Shown here: piece after piece, positions 53,831 through 62,392 of the stretch | How positions within the stretch are numbered: position 1 is the stretch's first letter | Layout of the letters: every line of letters begins with the position of its first letter | Assembly (NCBI RefSeq): GCF_009903685.1 | Contig: NZ_JAAABI010000004.1 | Location: 186,001 to 250,000 of the forward strand | Length of the DNA stretch: 64,000 nucleotides | Source of the DNA: Flagellimonas ochracea | Lineage (GTDB): Bacteria > Bacteroidota > Bacteroidia > Flavobacteriales > Flavobacteriaceae | Direction: 5' to 3' | Notes under the pieces: model-generated | What the model was told of the DNA's origin: nothing | The model's database searches: none | Seen by the model: only the letters and a program-made list of their open reading frames with translations | Translations under genes and position numbers: made by a program

Positions 53831-56800
53831 ATGGCATCAAACAAGAAATACTGGAAGAGCGAAGCGGAACTAAACCCGAACGATTCCATTGTTGAGACGC
53901 TAAGACAGAACGAGTTTACCGAGCAAATTCCGGTGGATGATTTTTTGGGAGACAAGGAAAATTTGTCAAGCTCCAATACCAGTAGAAGGGATTTCTTAAA
54001 ATATGTAGGTTTCAGTACTGCAGCTGCCACTGTTGCAGCTTGTGAGGGACCTGTTCACAAATCAATACCCTATGTGGTGCAGCCGGACCGAATTGTACCC
54101 GGCGTTGCCAATTATTACGCTACCACCATAGCAGATGGTTTTGATTTTGCCAGTATCCTTGTGAAAACACGTGAGGGCAGGCCGATAAAAATTGAAAACA
54201 ATATCGATGCCAAGGTGAACGGAGGGGCCAATGCCCGTGTGCAAGCTTCGGTATTGACACTATATGACAGCAAAAGGGTGCAGGGACCTTCTGCAAACGG
54301 TGAACCCGTTGAGTGGAAATTCCTGGATGCCACTGTAAGGGCCAAACTCAACAGTCTTAAAGGAAGCAACAGGCAAATTGTACTGTTGACCCAAACATAC
54401 GCAAGTCCTTCAACCGACAAATTGATTGCCGAGTTTAAGGAAATGTATGGTGAGAATGTGAATCATGTGATGTATGATGCCATTTCCGAAGACGCTGCTC
54501 TGAATGCTTTCAACGCTGCTTATGGTGAACGTGCATTAGCGGATTACGACTTTGGCAAAGCGGATTTGATCGTTTCTTTTGGTGCCGATTTCTTGGGCGA
54601 TTGGCAAGGTGGAGGTTTCGATGGTGGATATGCCAAGGGACGGGTTCCCAAAAATGGAAAAATGTCCAAGCATATCCAATTGGAATCCAACATGTCCTTA
54701 ACGGGGGCGAATGCGGATAAGCGATATCCCATGACGCCCACCCAGCAAAAAGTCGCGCTTGCCAAGCTTTATGGAAAGTTGAATGGCAGCAATGTTGGCG
54801 GTGGCACTTCAGATGTGGATGAGGCTGTTGATAAAGTAGCGGCTCAAATCAAAAAAGCAGGAAGTAAAGCGGTCGTGGTGACCGGACTAAATGATATACA
54901 CGCCCAGACCGTAGTGTTGGCGATCAACAAACTTTTGGCCAGTGAGGCGCTTGATACGGAAAACCCAAGATACGTTCGTCAAGGTAATACTGCAAAAGTC
55001 AACAAGTTGATTGCTGATATGAATGCAGGTCGAGTGGGAGCTTTGATTATGGACGGGGTTAATCCTGCCTACACCTTGCCCAATGCCGATGAATTTGTTT
55101 CTGGATTGGAAAAAGTAGATGTTTCTGTTTCTTTTGCCTTCAATAATGATGAAACCGCCCAGTCATCCAAATACGTGGCTGCAGCTTCGCACTACTTGGA
55201 ATCTTGGGGAGATGCCCAATTCAAAAAAGGACAATTCAGCTTGATGCAGCCTGTTATTCGCGAATTGTTCGATACAAGACAGTTGCAGACCGCTTTGTTG
55301 ATTTGGATGGGTAGCGATAAAACCTATTACGACTACATAAAAGAAAACTGGGAAACGGTAATCCTCAATGGAGGTTCTTGGAATACGGCACTACAAGATG
55401 GTGTTTTTGAAGAAATGGTTGTCTTGGACGAAGAGCAAGCTGTCTCTTTATCCGGAGAAAATGAAGAGAATCCTGTTGAAGCAGGTATCGTTCCCATTGC
55501 TTCTGCCATTCGTTCTTTGGTGAATTCCACTGGAGGTGATACTGAGTTGGTATTGTATTCCAAAGTAGGCATGGGAGATGGTCGCCAGGCCAATAATCCT
55601 TGGTTGCAAGAATTCCCAGATCCTATTTCAAGAGTTTCATGGGACAACTATGTAACAGTGTCCAAGGCCGATGCGGAAGAATGGGGTTTTGAGAACTTCA
55701 CTGTGGCCAACGGTGGCGTAAATGGAAACTATGCAAAGTTAACTGTGGATGGCAACGTATTGGACAAAGTTCCGGTAATTGTTCAACCAGGGCAGGCTCC
55801 TGGAACGTTAGGTTTGTCTTTCGGGTATGGAAAGAAAGCTGGAATGAAAGCCGAAATGGCAACAGGAGTAAATGCATATACCTTATATAAGGACTTTTCT
55901 GACGTACAATCGGTTACTGTTGAAAAGGCGGATGGCGAACATGAGTTTGCTTGCGTTCAGCAGCATAAAACCTTAATGGGTCGAGGAGACATTATCAAGG
56001 AGACCACTTTGGAGATTTTCAACACCAAGGATCACCATGAGTGGAACCACATGCCCCAGGTGACATTGAATCACCAAGAAATACCAGTAACCTCTCCAGA
56101 TGCCGATCTGTGGGATGAGTTTGATCGTTCCATTGGGCATCATTTCAATCTATCCATAGATCTAAATGCGTGTACTGGATGTGGTGCCTGTGTTATCGCT
56201 TGTCATGCTGAAAATAATGTACCAGTTGTCGGTAAAGAAGAAATCCGTCGCTCACGCGATATGCACTGGTTACGTATTGATAGGTATTATTCTTCCGAAG
56301 AAACTTTTGAGCAGGACAATGAGCGAAAAGATAATTTGGATGGTCTTTGGGGAGAAAATGGCTCGTTGGGCGGGTTACGTGAAATGGAAGATCCTTCGGC
56401 AAACCCTGAAGTGGCTTTCCAGCCGGTTATGTGCCAGCACTGTAACCATGCTCCTTGCGAAACCGTTTGCCCAGTAGCCGCAACCTCGCACAGTAGACAG
56501 GGGCAAAATCATATGGCTTATAACCGTTGTGTTGGAACCAGGTACTGTGCAAACAACTGTCCTTACAAAGTACGTAGGTTCAATTGGTTCTTGTACCATG
56601 ACAATGATGAGTTCGATTTCAATATGAACAATGACTTAGGCAAGATGGTACTTAATCCAGATGTTAATGTACGCTCCAGAGGGGTCATGGAAAAATGTTC
56701 TATGTGTATACAAATGACCCAAAAGACCATTTTGGATGCCAAGCGCGAAGGCAGAACCATCAAAGATGGGGAATTCCAAACCGCTTGCTCAGCAGCGTGT

Positions 56801-56956
56801 AACAGTGGAGCCATGGTATTTGGAGACATTAATGATAAAGATAGCCAGGTGGCGAAATTGAAGGAGGATGATAGAATGTATCACTTGTTAGAGCATGTCG
56901 GCACAAAACCGAATGTCTTCTATCATGTGAAAGTAAGAAACACCGATGAGGCTTAA
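53831..56956 (+). CDS. actB: Alternative complex III molybdopterin-oxidoreductase-like/Fe-S subunit
   Basis: A large periplasmic subunit of 1041 residues with the TAT-variant signal SRRDFLKYVGFSTAAATVAAC, whose C71 may be lipidated. Residues about 75-740 resemble molybdopterin oxidoreductases but in ACIII bind no molybdenum. The last ~280 residues are a ferredoxin-like domain with Cys groups CTGCGACVIAC, CQHCNHAPCETVC, CVGTRYCANNC and CSMC...CSAAC. In the third group a Thr replaces one expected Cys (CVGTRYC), which fits one cluster being 3Fe-4S. This agrees with one 3Fe-4S and three 4Fe-4S clusters known for ACIII. It follows actA by 35 bases. Confidence 0.95.
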   Translation: MASNKKYWKSEAELNPNDSIVETLRQNEFTEQIPVDDFLGDKENLSSSNTSRRDFLKYVGFSTAAATVAACEGPVHKSIPYVVQPDRIVPGVANYYATTIADGFDFASILVKTREGRPIKIENNIDAKVNGGANARVQASVLTLYDSKRVQGPSANGEPVEWKFLDATVRAKLNSLKGSNRQIVLLTQTYASPSTDKLIAEFKEMYGENVNHVMYDAISEDAALNAFNAAYGERALADYDFGKADLIVSFGADFLGDWQGGGFDGGYAKGRVPKNGKMSKHIQLESNMSLTGANADKRYPMTPTQQKVALAKLYGKLNGSNVGGGTSDVDEAVDKVAAQIKKAGSKAVVVTGLNDIHAQTVVLAINKLLASEALDTENPRYVRQGNTAKVNKLIADMNAGRVGALIMDGVNPAYTLPNADEFVSGLEKVDVSVSFAFNNDETAQSSKYVAAASHYLESWGDAQFKKGQFSLMQPVIRELFDTRQLQTALLIWMGSDKTYYDYIKENWETVILNGGSWNTALQDGVFEEMVVLDEEQAVSLSGENEENPVEAGIVPIASAIRSLVNSTGGDTELVLYSKVGMGDGRQANNPWLQEFPDPISRVSWDNYVTVSKADAEEWGFENFTVANGGVNGNYAKLTVDGNVLDKVPVIVQPGQAPGTLGLSFGYGKKAGMKAEMATGVNAYTLYKDFSDVQSVTVEKADGEHEFACVQQHKTLMGRGDIIKETTLEIFNTKDHHEWNHMPQVTLNHQEIPVTSPDADLWDEFDRSIGHHFNLSIDLNACTGCGACVIACHAENNVPVVGKEEIRRSRDMHWLRIDRYYSSEETFEQDNERKDNLDGLWGENGSLGGLREMEDPSANPEVAFQPVMCQHCNHAPCETVCPVAATSHSRQGQNHMAYNRCVGTRYCANNCPYKVRRFNWFLYHDNDEFDFNMNNDLGKMVLNPDVNVRSRGVMEKCSMCIQMTQKTILDAKREGRTIKDGEFQTACSAACNSGAMVFGDINDKDSQVAKLKEDDRMYHLLEHVGTKPNVFYHVKVRNTDEA

Positions 56957-56988
56957 TCAATAAAAAAGAAGTAACAAGAAGATAAATT

Positions 56989-58734
56989 ATGGCGTCGCAT
57001 TACGAAGCACCTATTCGAAAGCCCTTAGTACTTGGAGACAAAGGATACCACGATGTATCTGTGGATATTGCCCGTCCAGTTGAGGGAAAGGCGAACAAAC
57101 AATGGTGGATTGTTTTTACCATAGCTTTAGTCGCATTCCTTTGGGGTTTAGGATGTATCATTTATACCATTTCCACCGGTGTTGGGGTTTGGGGTCTTAA
57201 CCGAACCGTTAACTGGGCCTGGGATATTACCAATTTCGTTTGGTGGGTGGGTATTGGTCACGCAGGAACACTTATTTCGGCGGTATTACTGCTCTTCAGA
57301 CAAAAATGGAGAATGGCGATTAACCGGTCTGCTGAGGCGATGACGATTTTCTCCGTTATTCAAGCAGGATTATTTCCTATTATTCACATGGGACGTCCTT
57401 GGTTGGCCTATTGGGTCCTTCCAATTCCCAACCAATTTGGTTCACTTTGGGTCAATTTCAATTCCCCACTGCTTTGGGACGTATTTGCTATTTCTACCTA
57501 TTTATCTGTTTCCCTGGTTTTCTGGTGGACGGGCTTATTGCCTGATTTTGCTATGATTCGCGACAGAGCCGTAAAACCTTTCCAAAAGAAAATATATAGT
57601 CTGTTGAGCTTTGGATGGACAGGACGCGCCAAAGATTGGCAACGTTTTGAGGAAGTATCCTTGGTCCTTGCTGGTTTGGCCACACCTTTGGTGCTTTCAG
57701 TACATACCATAGTATCCTTTGACTTTGCTACTTCGGTGATTCCAGGATGGCATACCACCATTTTTCCACCTTATTTTGTTGCTGGGGCGATTTTTTCTGG
57801 ATTTGCCATGGTGCAGACGCTTCTAATCATCATGAGAAAAGTATGTAGCCTTGAAGCGTATATCACCGTTCAGCATATCGAGTTGATGAACATAGTAATA
57901 ATGATTACAGGTTCTATCGTTGGATGTGCCTATATCACAGAGTTGTTCATAGCATGGTACTCTGGAGTGGAATATGAACAATATGCTTTCTTGAACAGAG
58001 CTACGGGACCCTACTGGTGGGCCTATTGGTCCATGATGACCTGTAATGTGTTCTCCCCACAATTCATGTGGTTCAAAAAATTGAGAACCAGTATCATGTT
58101 CTCGTTCTTTATTTCCATTGTCGTGAACATAGGAATGTGGTTTGAGCGTTTCGTGATTATCGTAACCTCTTTGCACAGGGATTACCTACCATCATCTTGG
58201 ACCATGTTTTCACCCACCTTTGTGGACATTGGGATATTCATTGGAACTATCGGATTCTTCTTTGTGCTATTCCTTTTGTATTCTAGAACATTCCCAGTAA
58301 TTGCGCAGGCTGAAGTAAAGTCGATTCTAAAATCTTCAGGGGAACGCTATAAAAAATTGAGGGATGCAGGAAAACCATTGTATGAGAAACCTGCACATAA
58401 AAATACTCCTAAACAAGAAATCATCACAGATGACGAATTGATGGGGGAAGCCAAACCTACAGTTGGCGATAAAGTGGGTGTTTCGGAATTGTTGGGTTCC
58501 GTGGGGACTTTTGATGCTACTAAGGAAACTGCTGACGATTTGAAGAAAATCAAAGGAATTGGCCCCGAAATGGAACGCATTTTAAATGAAATAGGCATTT
58601 TCACCTATGCACAGGTAGGTCGAATGACGGAAAAGGAATATGACTTGTTGGATTCAATCACAGGAAGATTTCCTGGTCGTGCACAACGTGACGATTGGGC
58701 GGGTCAAGCAAGGATATTAAACAATAAAAAATAA
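56989..58734 (+). CDS. actC: Alternative complex III quinol-oxidising membrane subunit (NrfD/PsrC-like) with C-terminal HhH module
   Basis: Integral membrane subunit that binds and oxidises menaquinol next to the ActB clusters. It has 581 residues. Ten or so helices of the NrfD/PsrC type (about 35-440) include IGHAGTLISAVLLLFRQKWR and VIQAGLFPIIHMGRPWLAYW. The last ~140 residues are soluble and cytoplasmic: a charged linker, then a helix-hairpin-helix module (KKIKGIGPEMERIL; GIGP at 523-526) and a Trp-containing tail. That module is similar to the end of RpsB in this window and is not part of the NrfD fold. It is co-transcribed with actB and actD. Confidence 0.94.
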   Translation: MASHYEAPIRKPLVLGDKGYHDVSVDIARPVEGKANKQWWIVFTIALVAFLWGLGCIIYTISTGVGVWGLNRTVNWAWDITNFVWWVGIGHAGTLISAVLLLFRQKWRMAINRSAEAMTIFSVIQAGLFPIIHMGRPWLAYWVLPIPNQFGSLWVNFNSPLLWDVFAISTYLSVSLVFWWTGLLPDFAMIRDRAVKPFQKKIYSLLSFGWTGRAKDWQRFEEVSLVLAGLATPLVLSVHTIVSFDFATSVIPGWHTTIFPPYFVAGAIFSGFAMVQTLLIIMRKVCSLEAYITVQHIELMNIVIMITGSIVGCAYITELFIAWYSGVEYEQYAFLNRATGPYWWAYWSMMTCNVFSPQFMWFKKLRTSIMFSFFISIVVNIGMWFERFVIIVTSLHRDYLPSSWTMFSPTFVDIGIFIGTIGFFFVLFLLYSRTFPVIAQAEVKSILKSSGERYKKLRDAGKPLYEKPAHKNTPKQEIITDDELMGEAKPTVGDKVGVSELLGSVGTFDATKETADDLKKIKGIGPEMERILNEIGIFTYAQVGRMTEKEYDLLDSITGRFPGRAQRDDWAGQARILNNKK

Positions 58735-58736
58735 GT

Positions 58737-59264
58737 ATGGCGTCAAAAGTTATTCAGGCACTTTATACCGATGACGATGTTTTGATGCATGCCGTAAAAA
58801 AAGTTAGGGCAGCACATCATCACATAGAGGAAGTATACACCCCCTTTCCGGTTCACGGTCTGGACAAGGCCATGGGACTGGAAGATACTCGTATTGCGAT
58901 AACATCCTTCATGTACGGTTGTTTGGGTCTTGCAGTGGCTATAGTTATGATGAATTACATCATGATTGAAGATTGGCCCCAGGATATTGGTGGAAAACCA
59001 AGCTTTAGCTACCTGGAAAATATGCCGGCCTTTGTACCGATCATGTTTGAGATGACGGTTTTCTTCGCGGCACACCTTATGGTAATCACGTTTTATTTAA
59101 GAAGCAGAATGTGGCCATTTAAAAAAGCGGAGAATCCAGATAAAAGAACCACGGATGATCATTTTCTAATGGAAATTGGGCTGCATGACAATGAAAAGGA
59201 ACTCACCGATTTGCTATGGGAAACCGGAGCTGTGGAAATAAATGTTACAGAAAAGGACTCTTAA
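58737..59264 (+). CDS. actD: Alternative complex III subunit ActD (DUF3341)
   Basis: A 175-residue membrane subunit of ACIII. It has an N-terminal soluble part (ALYTDDDVLMHAVKKVRAAH, YTPFPVHGLDKAMGL) and two helices, about 58-78 (GCLGLAVAIVMMNYIMI) and about 98-120 (VPIMFEMTVFFAAHLMVITF). The C-terminal region is cytoplasmic. These are the DUF3341 features. It starts two bases after the actC stop. Confidence 0.93.
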   Translation: MASKVIQALYTDDDVLMHAVKKVRAAHHHIEEVYTPFPVHGLDKAMGLEDTRIAITSFMYGCLGLAVAIVMMNYIMIEDWPQDIGGKPSFSYLENMPAFVPIMFEMTVFFAAHLMVITFYLRSRMWPFKKAENPDKRTTDDHFLMEIGLHDNEKELTDLLWETGAVEINVTEKDS

Positions 59265-59268
59265 AAAT

Positions 59269-59838
59269 ATGAAGCACTTAGGTAAAATAATTGTTGTATT
59301 GGTTTTGATAGTGTCCGTTGCTGCGTGTGCTGATAAAAACAGCCCCAACTACCAATACATGCCCAATATGTATGAATCTGTGGGATACGAAACCTATGAA
59401 GCGGTGGACAATGGCTTGTTTCCACAGGGAACGGAAGCCATGTTACCAGTTGAGGGGACCATTCCCAAAGAATGGATGCCCTATGGATTTGAAAACACTC
59501 CTGAGGGAAAAGAATTGGCACGATCGAATCCAAGTCCTTTGGACTCACTTAAAATTGAGGAAAATTTGGCCGTAGGTAAGGAGCTCTACGATATTTATTG
59601 TGCCATTTGTCATGGTGCCAAAGGTGCTGGACAAGGTACGTTGGTCAAAAGAGAGAAAATACTCGGTGTTCCCAGCTATGCTGATGCAGCGAGAAATATT
59701 ACCGTGGGTACCACATACCACACCATATATTATGGATTGAACTCCATGGGATCATATGCGGCCCAGTTTGCCAATGAGAAAGAAATGTGGCAAGTCTCTG
59801 AATATGTTATGAAATTAAAGGAGGACCTAACAAAATAA
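59269..59838 (+). CDS. actE: Alternative complex III monoheme cytochrome c lipoprotein ActE
   Basis: A 189-residue periplasmic cytochrome c. The start at 59269 gives MKHLGKIIVVLVLIVSVAAC with lipobox VAAC and lipidated C20; an earlier TTG inside actD would spoil this signal. Heme c attaches at CAICH (in YDIYCAICHGAKGAG), with a likely Met ligand in LNSMGSYAAQ. It begins four bases after the actD stop. It receives electrons from ActA or hands them to the oxidase. Confidence 0.93.
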   Translation: MKHLGKIIVVLVLIVSVAACADKNSPNYQYMPNMYESVGYETYEAVDNGLFPQGTEAMLPVEGTIPKEWMPYGFENTPEGKELARSNPSPLDSLKIEENLAVGKELYDIYCAICHGAKGAGQGTLVKREKILGVPSYADAARNITVGTTYHTIYYGLNSMGSYAAQFANEKEMWQVSEYVMKLKEDLTK

Positions 59839-59855
59839 TTGGATAAGAGTAAACT

Positions 59856-61199
59856 ATGTACACCTTTTCAAACAGACTAAAAATAGGATCTTTTATTGCC
59901 ATGGGCCTTGGGCTGATTTTTTTGGCAATAGGTTTTGTTTCCGCTCCTTCAACCGTGGAAGAGGCAAAAGCCATGGTGGTATCTGCACATGACGATGGAC
60001 ATGGCGGAGGTCATGCCGAAGAAGCAGCAAGCCATGATGGAGACCAAAGCCATGGTAAAAGTACTGCACATGGTTCTGATGAGGGTCACGACGACTCTCA
60101 CGACGAGCACTTGTTGCATCAATTACAAAACAAGCCATGGGCTGCTTTGTATGTTGCCGCATTCTTTTTCTTTATGATTGCCTTGGGGGTATTGGCATTT
60201 TATGCCGTACAACGTGCTTCGCAGGCTGGTTGGTCACCGCTGTTGTTTAGGGTCATGGAAGGAATTACCGCCTATCTGGTTCCTGGAGGAATCATTGTAT
60301 TTGTGATTTTGGTACTTTCTGTACTGCACATGAACCATATGTTTGTTTGGATGGATGCTGATACAGTGGCCCACGACAAATTATTACAAGGGAAGGCTGG
60401 ATATTTGAATCCTACTTTCTTCTTGGTGAGAGCTGCAATTTTCTTGGGAGGATGGATTTTTTACCGCGAGTATTCAAGAAAACTTTCATTGGCCCAGGAC
60501 CAATCGGATGACAATACCAACTTTGTGAAAAACTTTAGGTGGTCAGCTGGGTTCTTGGTATTTTACTTAATTACCGAATCCATGATGTCTTGGGATTGGA
60601 TTATGAGTTTGGATCCGCATTGGTTCAGTACCCTCTTTGGATGGTATATTTTTGCCAGTATGTTTGTTTCGGGAATAACAGTGATTGCAATGATTACTAT
60701 CTACCTTAAATCCAAAGGATACCTAGAAGATGTAAATGATAGTCACATTCATGACTTGGCCAAATTTATGTTCGGCATTAGCATTTTTTGGACCTATTTA
60801 TGGTTTTCCCAGTTTATGTTGATTTGGTATGCCAACATTCCAGAGGAAGTGACCTATTTCGTCGCGCGCTTTCAGGATTATAAGCTGCCTTTCTTTACTA
60901 TGTTGGCCATGAACTTTATTTTTCCATTATTGCTTTTGATGAACAGTGACTACAAGCGCATAAATTGGTTTGTGGTGATGACCGGTATAGTGTTGCTTTT
61001 AGGCCACTATTTGGATGTTTTCAATATGGTAATGCCAGCAACGGTGGGCGACCAGTGGAGCTTTGGACTACCAGAAATGGGAGGTATATTGTTCTTTGGA
61101 GGATTGTTTACATTCTGGGTGTTCAATGCATTGACGAAAGTACCGTTACAACCGAAACGTAATCCTTTTATTGAGGAAAGTAGACAATTTCATTATTAA
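59856..61199 (+). CDS. actF: Alternative complex III membrane subunit ActF
   Basis: Second NrfD-related membrane subunit of ACIII, 447 residues with about ten helices (first at 10-30, the rest from about 97 to 430). Its role in quinone binding or proton movement is inferred from the family. Unusual is a His/Asp/Gly-rich hydrophilic insert at about 45-88, right after TM1, with ten histidines in 44 residues. A hydrophilic loop with bound metal is possible but not shown. It sits 17 bases after actE and 27 bases before coxB. Confidence 0.93.
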   Translation: MYTFSNRLKIGSFIAMGLGLIFLAIGFVSAPSTVEEAKAMVVSAHDDGHGGGHAEEAASHDGDQSHGKSTAHGSDEGHDDSHDEHLLHQLQNKPWAALYVAAFFFFMIALGVLAFYAVQRASQAGWSPLLFRVMEGITAYLVPGGIIVFVILVLSVLHMNHMFVWMDADTVAHDKLLQGKAGYLNPTFFLVRAAIFLGGWIFYREYSRKLSLAQDQSDDNTNFVKNFRWSAGFLVFYLITESMMSWDWIMSLDPHWFSTLFGWYIFASMFVSGITVIAMITIYLKSKGYLEDVNDSHIHDLAKFMFGISIFWTYLWFSQFMLIWYANIPEEVTYFVARFQDYKLPFFTMLAMNFIFPLLLLMNSDYKRINWFVVMTGIVLLLGHYLDVFNMVMPATVGDQWSFGLPEMGGILFFGGLFTFWVFNALTKVPLQPKRNPFIEESRQFHY

Positions 61200-61226
61200 T
61201 ACGATTAAGTCTTAGATAATTATACA

Positions 61227-62351
61227 ATGACTGCATTATTGACATTGACTGTTTTAGTACTGGTGGGAATTGCCATTTGGCAAATGACCAAAATATTTGA
61301 ATTGTCACAGGTTAAAACAGCTGAGAACACAGAGATCGCAAACGATACCGATAACAAATATAACGGCTATTTGCTTTTTGCATTCTTGATTTTCATCTAC
61401 GGGATTACCATATTCAGTTTTGCCAAGTACTCTAAGGTACTTCTTCCCGAAGCTTCCTCTGCCCATGGTGGTGAATATGATCAACTTATGTGGGTTTCTT
61501 TCGGAATCATCTTTTTTGTGCAGACCATTACCCAGGCCTTGTTGCACTATTTTGGATATAAGTACCGTGGTGAAAAAGGCAAAAAAGCACTTTTCTTCGC
61601 GGATAATGATCGACTGGAGTTCATTTGGACCATCATCCCCGTTATTGTATTGGCTGGTTTGATTCTTTGGGGACTATACACATGGACAAATATTATGGAT
61701 ATCAATGATGAAGATGATCCATTGATTGTTGAATTATATGCCCAACAATTTAACTGGACCGCCCGTTATGGTGGTCAAGACAATGTGCTGGGAGAGGCAA
61801 GTGTGCGCTTGATTGATATTAACAGGGCCAATGTGCTTGGTCTGGATGAGGCGGATCCCAATGGGGAAGATGACGTTATTGTAAAGGAACTTCACTTACC
61901 AGTGGGCAGAAAAGTGAACTTTATGATGCGTTCACAAGACGTCTTGCATTCGGCATATATGCCACACTTTCGAGCTCAGATGAACTGCGTTCCCGGTATG
62001 ATTACCCAGTTTTCGTTCACACCTACAGTAACGACGGAAGAAATACGTTTGAACCCAGATGTTGTCGACAAAGTGAAAAGAACCAATGCATTGCGGGCCG
62101 AATGGGCGGCTGAAGGTAGACCAAATTCCGAACCGTGGGAGTTTGATTACGTCCTGCTGTGCAATAAAATATGTGGTAAGTCCCACTACAATATGCAAAT
62201 GAAAATTATCGTGGAATCCGAAGAGGAGTTCAATAAATGGTTGGCTGAACAAAAAACCTTTAAGGAAACCGTAATGGTTGATGACCAAGAACAAGCGTTC
62301 AACACCAATGACGGAGTTGCCGTAGAACCAGAAGCGGAAGCCACGAACTAA
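61227..62351 (+). CDS. coxB: Cytochrome c oxidase subunit II
   Basis: CuA-bearing subunit of the aa3-type oxidase, 374 residues. Four hydrophobic segments (about 4-20, 47-65, 87-106, 132-153) are two more than the classic two. The periplasmic cupredoxin domain follows. CuA ligands are H241 (DVLHSAYMP), C312 and C316 in LCNKICGKSH, H320 and M323. The residue usually Glu between the cysteines is not Glu (CNKIC), which need not affect CuA because its backbone carbonyl is the ligand. An acidic C-terminal tail ends it. It lies in the same operon as actF and ctaD. Confidence 0.95.
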   Translation: MTALLTLTVLVLVGIAIWQMTKIFELSQVKTAENTEIANDTDNKYNGYLLFAFLIFIYGITIFSFAKYSKVLLPEASSAHGGEYDQLMWVSFGIIFFVQTITQALLHYFGYKYRGEKGKKALFFADNDRLEFIWTIIPVIVLAGLILWGLYTWTNIMDINDEDDPLIVELYAQQFNWTARYGGQDNVLGEASVRLIDINRANVLGLDEADPNGEDDVIVKELHLPVGRKVNFMMRSQDVLHSAYMPHFRAQMNCVPGMITQFSFTPTVTTEEIRLNPDVVDKVKRTNALRAEWAAEGRPNSEPWEFDYVLLCNKICGKSHYNMQMKIIVESEEEFNKWLAEQKTFKETVMVDDQEQAFNTNDGVAVEPEAEATN

Positions 62352-62392
62352 TTGCTGAAAAAGAAGAAATAACTTAAAAAATAATTTGGAAT

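Noticed and set aside
59242..59268. TTG start for actE inside the actD gene
   Set aside because: It would add nine residues before a clean lipoprotein signal whose ATG is at 59269, just after the actD stop.
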